In this document: one piece after another, positions 1 through 7,939 of the stretch
Layout of the letters: every line of letters starts with the position of its first letter
How positions within the stretch are numbered: position 1 is the first letter of the stretch
Origin: Sphingomonas bacterium
Lineage (GTDB): Bacteria > Pseudomonadota > Alphaproteobacteria > Sphingomonadales > Sphingomonadaceae
Assembly (NCBI GenBank): GCA_026785645.1
Contig: JAJAZM010000050.1
Span: forward strand, 1-43,232
Direction: 5' to 3'
Length of the DNA stretch: 43,232 bases
The notes under the pieces: generated by a model
Database searches by the model: none
What the model saw: the letters and a program-made list of their open reading frames with translations, nothing else
Told to the model about the DNA's origin: nothing
Program-made: the position numbers and the translations under genes

Positions 1-71
1 TGTCCGCTCGTATGACTGCAGAATGGCGCTCGCTTTACTGGAAGACGCGTGCGAGTTCCGGCGTTCGCAAA

Positions 72-102
72 TGTCCGCTTTCGACCCATTGCGGAAATTA
101 GC
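72..102 (+). repeat. Short palindromic dispersed repeat, copy 1
   Basis: Starts TGTCCGC, continues through a TTTCGACCCAT core and closes with an imperfect GCGGAAA arm followed by TTAGCG. It ends only a few bases beyond the stop codon of the minus-strand gene at 107-622. Similar copies lie at 658-687, 6690-6720 and 7784-7812, all in the same orientation. I recall the same core in many sphingomonad genomes, where it is often mistranslated with the peptide FDPLRTL; that is memory, not a search. Confidence 0.75.
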
Positions 103-106
103 GAAC

Positions 107-622
107 CTAGTTTTCGTATTTTACCGCAGCAGATGGTTTCACGATGTAGCCCTGCGGCGTGCGGACCAAGTCTTCAGGTAGCGGGATCGCTCCTGTCGGC
201 ATAATCGGAAGCGAGGCTGTGCCGGACCACTCGGCTTGTATGGCTGGCATTATCGATTCCCTGAACCGGCGCGAACGAACGGGATCCTCTCCCAGAGAAA
301 ATGAAATCCACACTTGTCCAAGGCGATCCTGGAAGTCCATTGCGGATGCAATGCTCTCCTCGTCATCCTTTCCACGCCAAACTGTCGCGTTGAACGTCTG
401 CTGAAATACTTCGGACGTGACCTTAAGTTCTTCGTCAGTGGCAGAATCAACGTGGAAGCCAGCGGCATCTGCCTTTTCGGTCAGAAGTATCAGGAAACGC
501 TGTCTGTCTGACGCAGTGGGCAACGGAACCACGTATGCTTCAACAGTCTTTGCTGACTTTGGCTGCTCCACAACACTGCATGCGGCGCACGAGAAGGACA
601 GGCTCATTAGGAGGCGTAACAT
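107..622 (-). CDS. Hypothetical small exported or lipoprotein-like protein
   Basis: A 171-residue protein of no family I recognise. The N terminus is short and hydrophobic and leads to a cysteine at residue 15 (SCAAC), which could be a weak lipobox; the -3 position is not ideal, so lipidation is uncertain. The rest is soluble-looking, with no repeats or membrane segments, and ends in a proline-rich stretch. No clear Shine-Dalgarno precedes the first ATG, and an alternative ATG lies at residue 6. The gene stands alone between two same-oriented copies of the palindromic repeat, about 6 bases from the downstream copy and 35 from the upstream one. That layout matches the amidohydrolase gene at 6770-7775 and suggests an accessory cassette. 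Function unknown. Confidence 0.6.
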   Translation of the reverse strand: MLRLLMSLSFSCAACSVVEQPKSAKTVEAYVVPLPTASDRQRFLILLTEKADAAGFHVDSATDEELKVTSEVFQQTFNATVWRGKDDEESIASAMDFQDRLGQVWISFSLGEDPVRSRRFRESIMPAIQAEWSGTASLPIMPTGAIPLPEDLVRTPQGYIVKPSAAVKYEN

Positions 623-657
623 GGAGCGAGGATTGGCTAGAAAGGCCCCTCCGTCAA

Positions 658-687
658 CGTCCGTTATCCACCCATAACGGACATTAG
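658..687 (+). repeat. Short palindromic dispersed repeat, copy 2
   Basis: The most symmetrical copy: GTCCGTTAT at 659-667 pairs with ATAACGGAC at 674-682 around a six-base CCACCC loop, followed by ATTAG. The inner arms differ from copies 1 and 3 in a way that keeps base pairing, so the hairpin rather than the exact sequence seems conserved. It lies upstream of the minus-strand gene at 107-622. Confidence 0.75.
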
Positions 688-690
688 ACT

Positions 691-1003
691 TTTGTCAGTC
701 GAGGTTACCTCGGCAGTGGGTCCGAGGGAGGACGCAAAAGCGGTTGCGTGGGTCTCGCGCTTGGGTAAGGTTTGGGGCTCGTTCGCTGGCCTCGCGGCCC
801 ACGATGCCCAGAAGGCGCATTTAGCTCACGCTGGGCGTACGAATTTCTAATCTGCGATCGCTTCAATTCTGTTTGGACAATGTATTCTGCGCTTTGCCTT
901 AATCGGGATAAACTACGAAGGGATGAGAAGCTTCGTTGATCACCTCCTATGTTTTCATGTCAAAATCTCCTGACCCACACGACACAGCGGAAGGGTGACT
1001 GCC
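691..1003. other. Stretch without recognisable genes
   Basis: Translations in all frames are short and resemble no family I know. There is no hairpin with a T tract and no tRNA-like fold. It borders two decayed gene fragments on its right and is probably degraded DNA. Confidence 0.5.
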
Positions 1004-1121
1004 TTGCGCATAGGCCTCGGCGGTATCGCGTAGCACCAGCTACTCATCGGTCAGCTGCGTCTCGAGCCCCAAGCGCGTCTTCCCAACCAAAAGGCAGGAT
1101 CGTCGGCTCGGACACGTGCAT
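1004..1121 (-). pseudogene. Relic of an acyl-CoA (glutaryl-CoA type) dehydrogenase N terminus
   Basis: Reading the minus strand from an ATG at 1121 gives MHVSEPTILPFGWEDALG. After a one-base frame change at the G run opposite 1067-1070 it continues LGLETQLTDE, an in-frame TAG at 1040-1042, then LVLRDTAEAYAQ. That pattern (WEDPL.LE.QLTEEE...RDTARAYAQ) is the N terminus of glutaryl-CoA dehydrogenases, from family memory. Similarity stops after about 40 residues. A frameshift, a stop and truncation together make this a dead fragment. The family call rests on a short motif. Confidence 0.5.
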
Positions 1122-1130
1122 CTCCACTCA

Positions 1131-1310
1131 CTAATTGGATTTTTCCGGCGGCTTTAACCAGGCCGATCGAGTTGCGTCAGAGTAAGGCGTGTCGGCGCGC
1201 AGCCAGCCGGTGACCGCATAACGCGGTTGACCGGCGAGGGGGGTCACCCAGCTCACGCTATGCCGCTGCGGCACCGCAAAGATGAGGGCGCGTCTCTCGG
1301 CGGCCCACGA
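1131..1310 (-). pseudogene. Relic of a 2OG-Fe(II) oxygenase C terminus
   Basis: An open minus-strand frame ending in TAG at 1131-1133 encodes ALIFAVPQRHSVSWV followed by PLAGQPRYAVTGWLRAD. This resembles the C-terminal half of the double-stranded beta-helix of 2-oxoglutarate/Fe(II) oxygenases, where the RH histidine is the distal iron ligand and the arginine of PRYAV.GWLR binds 2-oxoglutarate. The upstream part, with the HxD motif, is missing: the frame runs into the terminator hairpin of the metalloprotease near 1310. There is no start codon in context. Similarity is from recall of the family. Confidence 0.5.
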
Positions 1311-1339
1311 AAAAGCCCCGCCGGCTGAGCCGACGGGGC
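1310..1339 (-). terminator. Rho-independent terminator of the M10 metalloprotease gene
   Basis: On the minus strand a GC-rich stem (GCCCCG / CGGGGC outer arms, CGGCT / AGCCG inner arms with a single mismatch between them) is followed directly by five T residues. It begins about 25 bases after the metalloprotease stop codon. Confidence 0.85.
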
Positions 1340-1363
1340 CATTTCGTGGTTAGACCAAGGCGC

Positions 1364-2974
1364 TTAGAGGAACATGTCCCCGCTGGTCAGCGCCGCACTA
1401 TTGGCGAGCACGACGGTAAAGTCCGCAAGGCCGTCGCCGTTGACGTCACCCGACAGAAGTCCGCCATCATAGCGAAGCTGACCCGCCACATTGGTAAACG
1501 CAGTAGCGCCGAGGAACACGAATGCCTGGTCGCCCGCCAAACCGGAATTGGCATCGATCTTGCTCAGATCGATCTTGTCGCCGGTTGCGAAATCGACAAT
1601 CACATCGCCCTTCTCGACATGCGAGAATTGGAACGTGTCATTGCCCGAGCCACCGGTCAATCGATCGGCGCCCTCGTAACCGTTGAGCACATCGTCGCCG
1701 CCACGACCATCGAGTTTGTTAGCGACCTGATTGCCCCACAACACGTCGCGCGCCGAACCGCCGATCGCATTCTCGATGACCGTGCCATAGGCGATCGCGA
1801 GATTGTCATATTGGGTGGCATTGACTCCGGTGACGCCCGTGTCGGCGGCGATCTTGGACTCAATCAAGGGCAGGCGCTCGGCAATACGCGCGTTGAGCAA
1901 CGCTTGCGTTGTCGGTCCGAGCGGCGTGCCAAAAAGTTCCACTCCAAGCGCGGCGCGGCCGGCATTGACCTCCGCCAACGTCGGGACTGCCGCGCCGACC
2001 GAGCTAAACGCACCGGCATGAAGATCGACGAAGTTACCCCCACCGTACCCCGACAGATCGAGCGTATCAACACCGCCGGCATCATAGATTGTCAGATACG
2101 GAAACTTGTTCGAGGTGAAGTCGTAAACCGCATTGCCAGCATTCGAATTGAAGCCATAGGTCGTATTACCCGTGCGCGTCGTCGTATCCGCGCCATATTT
2201 GGCCTGGATCGTCAAAATGTCGTGGAGCATCGGCGTCTGCGCATAATTCGCCTGGCCGGTAAGCCAATTGCGCGTAACCGAGCCCGTCTCCGCACCCGAC
2301 CAATACGACATGATCGAATATTGCATGCTGTCCTGGGCATATTCGGCCTGCGCGGCGTAGGTCGTCGCTCCGGCACCGTTGTAGGCGCCAGGATGCGACA
2401 GCCCGAGGGTGTGCCCCAGTTCGTGCTGCAAAGTAGTATTGCCGTAACCGCCGGGCGAAAACCACTTGTTGGTTACATTATACTCAGGATCGGCGATGAA
2501 CACGTCGCTTTGGAATTTCCAGCCCTGCTTCGTCGGATAATAAGCATAAGCTTGGCCCGGATCGAGCGAGTTGGAAAACTGAATGTCGGCGCCGAGCCCC
2601 TTCGACTCCTTGAAGGTTTGCGGAATGAGATCGTCCCACAAGGTGACTGCATCCCGCGCCGCCGTGCGTTGTGCCTCACTGAATGGCGACAGGCCATAGG
2701 CCGCGGTGAAGCCAAAATTCTTGTTGTTGTAGATCCCGATCAGGTGATTGAGATCGAGGAAGGTATAAGTAATGACATCGGAAGTGACACGCATTGTTCG
2801 GCCAGAATCAATCTGGGAAATGATGCCTTCAAAACCGAGAATGGGTTTGCCGAGGTACGTGCCGCCAGCGGCGGGATCGAGGCTGATCGAGTTTGGTTCG
2901 CCAACAACGACCTGGTTATCAGACAGGATGTCAGCATGAATGTTGACTCCGAAACGCGCGCAGATGCCACACAT
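1364..2974 (-). CDS. Secreted serralysin-type M10 zinc metalloprotease with RTX repeats
   Basis: An extracellular zinc endopeptidase exported by a type I system. Numbered from the chosen ATG (536 residues), the metzincin motif HELGHTLGLSHP gives zinc ligands H184, H188 and H194 with catalytic E185; the Met-turn SIMSY follows at about 220-224. RTX nonapeptides of the GGxGxDxLxG type lie at about 406-448 and should bind calcium after export. The protein has no Sec signal and ends in DMFL, a hydrophobic tail after an acidic residue as expected of a type I secretion signal. The frame stays open upstream to 3070, but GGAGG nine bases before 2974 fixes the start there (MCGICARF). The type I ATPase and fusion protein lie divergently at 3422-6528, so they probably export it. 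A terminator follows the gene. Confidence 0.92.
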   Translation of the reverse strand: MCGICARFGVNIHADILSDNQVVVGEPNSISLDPAAGGTYLGKPILGFEGIISQIDSGRTMRVTSDVITYTFLDLNHLIGIYNNKNFGFTAAYGLSPFSEAQRTAARDAVTLWDDLIPQTFKESKGLGADIQFSNSLDPGQAYAYYPTKQGWKFQSDVFIADPEYNVTNKWFSPGGYGNTTLQHELGHTLGLSHPGAYNGAGATTYAAQAEYAQDSMQYSIMSYWSGAETGSVTRNWLTGQANYAQTPMLHDILTIQAKYGADTTTRTGNTTYGFNSNAGNAVYDFTSNKFPYLTIYDAGGVDTLDLSGYGGGNFVDLHAGAFSSVGAAVPTLAEVNAGRAALGVELFGTPLGPTTQALLNARIAERLPLIESKIAADTGVTGVNATQYDNLAIAYGTVIENAIGGSARDVLWGNQVANKLDGRGGDDVLNGYEGADRLTGGSGNDTFQFSHVEKGDVIVDFATGDKIDLSKIDANSGLAGDQAFVFLGATAFTNVAGQLRYDGGLLSGDVNGDGLADFTVVLANSAALTSGDMFL

Positions 2975-3153
2975 AAGACGTATCCTCCAAGGCGTTGATC
3001 CGAAGTCTGATTCCCGTGAATGACCCGGAAAAAAATAATCAAACGAGTCACTTGACCCCGCGAGCGGCAAAACTTGTGTCGCGAGCGCCTGGTTGTCAAT
3101 TGCTAATTAAGCAGTTGGTAACATTTAATTTTCCGACCGGGCGGCGTCTCATT
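2975..3153. other. Intergenic region upstream of the metalloprotease
   Basis: Together with the stretch to 3421 this separates the divergent metalloprotease and transporter genes and must hold their promoters. It is locally more AT-rich than the surrounding genes (for example 3095-3132). I could not pick out a convincing -35/-10 pair or an operator. Confidence 0.4.
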
Positions 3154-3297
3154 ATGGCACGGCTCTATCCGCCCAATCGGGACCGAATCATCCCCCCAGC
3201 GCAGAAAAGAAGGAAATTTTCTGAAATTGTCTTTATTGTCAATTTGTTAGCCGCGTTTATTTTTCTTGCCGCGACCCATGTGGGCTTGGCGCAGTAA
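3154..3297 (+). CDS. Possible small single-span membrane protein
   Basis: A 47-codon frame with a positively charged start (MARLYPPNRDR, then QKRRK) followed by one hydrophobic segment (EIVFIVNLLAAFIFLAATHVG) that could span the membrane. It lies between the metalloprotease and its transporter, so a role in export or regulation is conceivable, but only its position suggests that. The Shine-Dalgarno is weak and I recognise no family. The open frame could be chance. Confidence 0.3.
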   Translation: MARLYPPNRDRIIPPAQKRRKFSEIVFIVNLLAAFIFLAATHVGLAQ

Positions 3298-3421
3298 AAC
3301 GTTTGATATCAATATGTAGCGATGGTCTGCTGTGCTTTAGACCTTGCCTTATGCGGCATGGGCGGGGCAAGGCGCTGCGGAGCGCTGTCGGGCAGGCAAA
3401 GCATCAGGACAGGAACGGCGA

Positions 3422-5146
3422 ATGACACCTGAGTGGATCCGGTCGAGCGCGACAATGAAGATGGCGCTCAAGGCCTGCCGCCGCCACTTCGGCTATGCGG
3501 CGCTGTTCAGCGCCTTGATCAACCTGCTGTTCATCGCGCCGATGCTGTACATGCTCCAGGTTTACGACCGGGTGATGCCGACGCAGGGGCGGACGACGCT
3601 GCTGCTGCTCACGGTGGTCCTGGTTCTGGCGTTGGCGACGCTCGCCGGGCTCGAGGCGATCCGTTCGCGGCTGCTGGTGCGGGCCAGCGTCAGGCTCGAT
3701 CAGGTCATGGCCGGGCCGATCATGCGCGCGACCCTGATCCAGCCCGACAGCTCGCAGCGCCTCGCGCGGCAGGCGGTGCGCGAATTCGACGTGCTTCGTC
3801 AGGCGCTCACCGGCCCCGCCGTGCTCGGCGTGCTCGATGCTCCGTGGGTGCCGATTTATATTCTGATCGCCTTCCTGATTCATCCGTGGATCGGGGTATT
3901 AACCCTCGTCGGGGCGCTGTTGATCATCCTGCTGGCCTGGCGCAACGAGCGGGCGACGCGAGAGCCGCTGACCCAGGCCAATGTCGCCGCCGGCCGGTCC
4001 TACGCCGCCTATGACGCCTCGGTCGCCTCGTCGGATGTGGTTCGCGCGCTTGGCCTGCGCGAGGCGATGGTGCGCGGTCACGTTGGCGACCGGCGGACGA
4101 TGCTGGAGTTGCAGACCGACGCTGGAATGACCTCGGCCAAGCTGTCGTCGCATTCGAAATTCGTGCGTCTGCTGCTGCAGTCGCTCGCGCTGGGAGTCGG
4201 CGCCTTGCTGGCGATCGATGCCAAGGTCAGCGCGGGCGCGGTGTTCGCGTCGATGTTCATCGTTGGCCGCGCGCTTGCGCCGATCGATCAATTGGTCGGC
4301 GGGTGGCGAACGGTGATCCAGGCCCGCGGCGCCATTGGTGTGCTCGACGAATTGTTCGGTGCGACTCCGCCCGACATCGCTCGGACCCGCCTTCCGACGC
4401 CGAAGGGTCGTCTGGAAGTCGAGGGGCTGACCGTGGTCGGGCAGGGCCAGAAACCGATCCTGTACAACATCGGGTTTCGAGTCGAACCGGGCGAAGTGGT
4501 TGCGATCGTCGGGCCGAGCGGAGCGGGCAAATCGACCCTGGTGCGCGCCATATCCGGGGCGATCCGCGCAACCGGCGGCCATGTCCGCTTCGATGGGGCC
4601 GAGCAGAGCGACTGGGATCCTGAGCAACTCGCCAACCATGTCGGCTTCATGCCGCAGGAAAACAGGCTCTTCGCGGGCACGATCAAGGACAATATCTCGC
4701 GCTTTCGGGCGCTGGTCGGCGAGCAGTCGCACGACGTCGACGAGGATTCGGTCGCGGCGGCAATGCTCGCTGGAGCGCACGACATGATCCTCCAGCTGCC
4801 CGGCGGCTATGACAAGATGATTCAGCTGGGCGGCGGCGGACTGTCGGCGGGGCAGGCGCAGCGCATTGCGCTCGCCCGGGCGCTGTTCCGCGGCCCGCGC
4901 TACGTCCTCCTCGACGAGCCCAATTCCAGCCTCGACGCCGAAGGGGATTCGCAACTGACGGTCACGCTCGAGGAATTGAAGAAGCATGGCACGACGATCC
5001 TGGTCGTCGCGCACCGCTTGAGCGTGCTGCCGGTGGTCGATAAATTGCTGGTAATCCGCGACGGGCGGGTGGCGATGTTTGGCGCGCGCGACGAGGTGAT
5101 GCGCAAGCTCGCGCCCCAGCAGCAGCGTGTCACGGTGCAAGGATAA
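3422..5146 (+). CDS. Type I secretion ABC transporter (PrtD family)
   Basis: Inner-membrane ATPase of a type I secretion system, 574 residues from the ATG at 3422, which has AGGAAC just upstream; the frame is open earlier but that start fits the usual PrtD length. The N-terminal half is an ABC exporter membrane domain with hydrophobic segments from about residue 25. The nucleotide-binding domain has Walker A GPSGAGKST (about 364), the signature LSAGQAQRIALARAL (about 474) and Walker B YVLLDEP (about 494), with a later switch histidine (VVAHRLS). It overlaps the next gene by one base (TAATG), so the two are one operon. The divergent M10 protease is the likely substrate. No TolC-like outer-membrane partner is in the window. 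Confidence 0.92.
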   Translation: MTPEWIRSSATMKMALKACRRHFGYAALFSALINLLFIAPMLYMLQVYDRVMPTQGRTTLLLLTVVLVLALATLAGLEAIRSRLLVRASVRLDQVMAGPIMRATLIQPDSSQRLARQAVREFDVLRQALTGPAVLGVLDAPWVPIYILIAFLIHPWIGVLTLVGALLIILLAWRNERATREPLTQANVAAGRSYAAYDASVASSDVVRALGLREAMVRGHVGDRRTMLELQTDAGMTSAKLSSHSKFVRLLLQSLALGVGALLAIDAKVSAGAVFASMFIVGRALAPIDQLVGGWRTVIQARGAIGVLDELFGATPPDIARTRLPTPKGRLEVEGLTVVGQGQKPILYNIGFRVEPGEVVAIVGPSGAGKSTLVRAISGAIRATGGHVRFDGAEQSDWDPEQLANHVGFMPQENRLFAGTIKDNISRFRALVGEQSHDVDEDSVAAAMLAGAHDMILQLPGGYDKMIQLGGGGLSAGQAQRIALARALFRGPRYVLLDEPNSSLDAEGDSQLTVTLEELKKHGTTILVVAHRLSVLPVVDKLLVIRDGRVAMFGARDEVMRKLAPQQQRVTVQG

Positions 5147-6528
5147 TGGCGATGGACCGCGATCTCGAGCTGACCACTTATGCTGGCGACGGCCAACTCG
5201 CGCTGGCGGGAGCCCCGCTCGACGAGCGCGCCGATGCGTCGAGCGATGTCCGCTTCGGGCTGATCATCGCCGGATTGTTCTTCATCGGACTGCTCGGCTG
5301 GGCGTCGTTCGCCCGGCTCGATGCGGCGGCGGTGGCGCCGGGCAAATTGGTCGTGTCGGGCCAGCGCCAGACGGTCCAGCATCGCGACGGCGGAGTCGTC
5401 TCGGAAATTGCCGTCAAGGAAGGGGCCCAGGTCAGCCGCGGCGACGTTTTGATCCGCCTCGCCGGAGCCGATGTCCGCGCCCAGGAACGCGCTTATGCCG
5501 CTCAAACTATCACCTTGCTTGCCCAGCGCGCCAGGCTCCAGTCCGAGCAAGCTGGACGCGGCGGGATCACCCGTCCCGCCGAGTTCGTAGGACTGACGGG
5601 CGAAGACCGCGCCGACGCAGAGCGCGCGCTGCGCGTCCAGCAGGCACAATTGCAGACTCGCTCGGCGGTGTTGTCAGCCCAGCGCGGGGTGCTTGGCCAG
5701 CGCAGTTCGCAGGCGGGGAGCCAAGGCACCGGCTACCGCCGGCAGGTTGTCGCGGTCGACGAGCAGATGCGGCTGATCAAGGAAGAACTCGAAAGCCTCC
5801 GGCCGGTCGCCGAAAAAGGCTTCGTGTCGCGCAACCGGGTGCGCGCGCTCGAACGCGCCAAGGCCGACCTCGAGGGGCAGCGCGGCCAATATGCCGCGAC
5901 TGTCGCCCAAACCGGCAGCCAGCAGGGCGAAAGCCGCCTTCAAATACTAGAAGCGCAAAGCAGTTATTATGAGCGCATCGCGACCGAGTTGCGCGATGTC
6001 GAAAATGCGCTCGCCGACGTGCGGCCGAAATGGAGCGCCGCGCGCGATCAGCTCGCCCGCACCGAAATCCGTTCGCCCGCGACCGGCACGGTCGTCGGGC
6101 TGACGGTGTTCACCCCGGGCGGAGTGATTGCTGCCGGGCAGAAATTGATGGACGTCGTCCCCGACCGCGCTCCGCTGACGATCGAGGCGCGGGTTTCCCC
6201 CGCCGACGCCGACGACGTACGCATCGGCCAGCGCGCGTTCGTCCGCTTCGATACGCTCCACGAATCATCGCTACCTGCGCTCAAGGGCAATGTCAGCCGC
6301 GTCTCGGCCGACAGCTTCACCGACGAGCGCACCGGCGAGACTTTCTACACCGCCGAGGTCTCGGTTCCGCTCGACGAGCTTGCCCGAGTAAACCAGTTGC
6401 GCGGCGCCGACACGCTCCGCGCGGGCATCCCGGTGAGCATCGAAATCCCCCTGCGCAAGCGGACCGCGCTGCAATATGCGTTCGAGCCGCTGACGGGCGC
6501 CTTCCGCCGCTCGTTCAACGAGCATTAG
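5146..6528 (+). CDS. Type I secretion membrane fusion protein (HlyD/PrtE family)
   Basis: Periplasmic adaptor of 460 residues linking the inner-membrane ATPase to an outer-membrane channel. It has a short cytoplasmic N terminus, one membrane segment (about 33-52, GLIIAGLFFIGLLGWASFA), a lipoyl-like half motif with QHRDGGVVSEIAVKEG, a long central helical hairpin, and a second lipoyl/beta-barrel part with EIRSPATGTVVGL and GQKLMDVVP. Length and order fit PrtE/LapC-type proteins. Its ATG overlaps the ATPase stop (TAATG), giving strict coupling. The gene after it is unrelated and starts beyond repeat elements. Confidence 0.92.
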   Translation: MAMDRDLELTTYAGDGQLALAGAPLDERADASSDVRFGLIIAGLFFIGLLGWASFARLDAAAVAPGKLVVSGQRQTVQHRDGGVVSEIAVKEGAQVSRGDVLIRLAGADVRAQERAYAAQTITLLAQRARLQSEQAGRGGITRPAEFVGLTGEDRADAERALRVQQAQLQTRSAVLSAQRGVLGQRSSQAGSQGTGYRRQVVAVDEQMRLIKEELESLRPVAEKGFVSRNRVRALERAKADLEGQRGQYAATVAQTGSQQGESRLQILEAQSSYYERIATELRDVENALADVRPKWSAARDQLARTEIRSPATGTVVGLTVFTPGGVIAAGQKLMDVVPDRAPLTIEARVSPADADDVRIGQRAFVRFDTLHESSLPALKGNVSRVSADSFTDERTGETFYTAEVSVPLDELARVNQLRGADTLRAGIPVSIEIPLRKRTALQYAFEPLTGAFRRSFNEH

Positions 6529-6650
6529 GCACGCCTCGCCGGCCAATCAGAAACCCCTTTTGCTTCAAATCTCTGAATATCTGCACTTTCCGTATAAATG
6601 GCCCAGCAGGACCCGCTAGGCCAATCAGCGACCAATAGACGGGCCTACTT

Positions 6651-6682
6651 ATGGCCGCTTTCCAACCATTCCTGCCGCTAAC
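6651..6682 (+). repeat. Degenerate copy of the palindromic repeat
   Basis: ATGGCCGCTTTCCAACCATTCC and following bases match the left arm and core of the repeat, but the right arm has diverged and no longer pairs well. It stands in near-tandem with the better copy at 6690-6720. Confidence 0.45.
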
Positions 6683-6689
6683 CGCCTAG

Positions 6690-6720
6690 TGACAGCTTTC
6701 GACCCATTGCGGACATTAGC
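6690..6720 (+). repeat. Short palindromic dispersed repeat, copy 3
   Basis: The core GCTTTCGACCCATTGCGGAC is followed by ATTAGC; the first arm is altered (GACAGC rather than TGTCCGC). It lies about 50 bases upstream of the amidohydrolase start. Read as protein it gives the AFDPLRTL signature. Confidence 0.7.
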
Positions 6721-6769
6721 GTCGAATTGTCTAGACGTGTTACGCAGGAACTCCGGGGGAAAGTTGCTC

Positions 6770-7775
6770 ATGAAGAATTTCATCGTGATTGCAACATTGC
6801 TTGCGTTGATGGGCACCGCTGCTTCTGCTCAACCGCCACCTATCATCGACATGCACATGCACGCTTGGTCGCTGAAGGAATTCGGGGGAGAGAGCGTTCC
6901 CGCTTGCATCGGGGCGAAAGGTGTCGAGATGCACGGAATCGACCCCGCCAAGCCGTTCGACTTTGCAGCCCAGGCGACCTGCAAGGTCATGGTGAATTCG
7001 CCTGCGACTGATGCTGCGGTGCTGGCGGAAACGGTGGTGGAGATGAAGCGCTTCAACATCGTTGCCGGTGTTATCGCGGGGGAACGTCCGATCGTTGCCG
7101 CTTGGCGGAAAGCCCACCCTGATCGATTCATTCCAGCCGCCAATTTTTTCTTGGGCGACGACGCTCCACCCCCACGCGGCAGGTCTCGAAGCCCAGATTA
7201 AGAGCGGCGAGACGCCCGTATTCGCAGAGGTCACGCCCCAATATCGCGGAATGGCCCCCGACCACCCATCCCTGGAGCCGTTTTACGCGATGGCGGAGCG
7301 GCTCGACGTGCCAGTCGGTATCCACATGGGGTATGGCGCACCAGGCGGGCCTTATTGGGTCTATCCGAAGTACCGCGCGGCGCTTGGCAATTCACTACTG
7401 CTTGAGGAATTGTTGACGCGGCATCCCAAGCTGCGACTCTATGTGATGCATGCCGGGATGCCGTTGATCGACGAAATGATCGCGCTCCTATTCAGTCACC
7501 CTCAAGTCTATGTCGATATCAGCGCGGATAACTGGGGCGTCCCGCGCCCGGAATTCAACCGCCATCTCAGACGGCTAGTCGAGGCCGGATACAGCAAGCG
7601 AATCATGTTCGGCAGCGACCAGATGGTTTGGCCGCAGACCATCGAGGTCGCGGTCGACAGCATAGCGAATGCCGATTTTCTGTCGTCCGACCAAAAGCGA
7701 GATATCCTGTACAATAATGCTGCACGGTTCCTCCGCCTGACGCCGGAGCAGATCGCCCGCCATCACGGTCGGTAG
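6770..7775 (+). pseudogene. Exported amidohydrolase-2 family metal-dependent hydrolase, frameshifted
   Basis: The start at 6770 has GGGGGAAAG a few bases upstream and gives a clear Sec signal peptide (MKNFIVIATLLALMGTAASA). Mature residues begin PPPIIDMHMHAW, with the HxH metal motif of the amidohydrolase-2 (PF04909) fold. The frame breaks at the five-C run 7169-7173; deleting one C joins the halves as GDDAPP-HAAGLEAQIKSG. The second half carries VGIHMGYG, LYVMHAGMP and the catalytic-aspartate strand IMFGSDQM, and ends normally at 7775. Both halves look otherwise intact, so this is either a recent inactivation or a sequence error in a homopolymer. The gene sits between repeat copies 3 and 4. 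Substrate unknown. Confidence 0.8.
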
Positions 7776-7783
7776 TTCGCTCT

Positions 7784-7812
7784 ATGTCCGCTTTCACCCA
7801 AAACGGACACTA
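7784..7812 (+). repeat. Short palindromic dispersed repeat, copy 4
   Basis: TGTCCG at 7785-7790 and CGGACA at 7804-7809 form the arms around a CTTTCACCCAAAA core; ACTAG follows. It begins about eight bases after the amidohydrolase stop codon, mirroring the position of copy 1 next to the gene at 107-622. Confidence 0.7.
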
Positions 7813-7863
7813 GAACGGCCGACAGCACTAAGGCGGCCTACAAACTGCAGGTGACTCGGGTTT

Positions 7864-7882
7864 GTTACCCCAGCGTTACCCC
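7864..7882. other. Paired GTTACCCC octamers beside tRNA-Gly
   Basis: Identical octamers at 7864-7871 and 7875-7882 are spaced 11 bases apart, one helical turn, and lie about 60 bases beyond the 3' end of the tRNA gene. Such phased direct repeats next to a tRNA 3' end resemble arm-type binding sites of tyrosine integrases. No integrase gene is present, so this could be a scar of an element that has left. Inference only. Confidence 0.35.
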
Positions 7883-7939
7883 AAACGGGCTGTGAAGGCA
7901 GCCGCCGCGCGCTAAGTAGCTGCAATTGCTGGTGAGAAT

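Noticed and set aside
1..32. Possible further repeat copy at the window edge (TGTCCGCT)
   Set aside because: Only eight bases match and the second arm is missing; the left context is cut off.
1346..2998. Long plus-strand open frame (550 codons) opposite the M10 protease
   Set aside because: Arginine- and isoleucine-rich shadow of the minus-strand gene, with no ribosome site or family motif; the minus strand has HELGH, RTX repeats, an RBS and a terminator.
2995..3297. A 100-residue version of the small membrane frame
   Set aside because: It would start at TTG 2995 inside the protease leader with no RBS; only the last 47 codons look protein-like.
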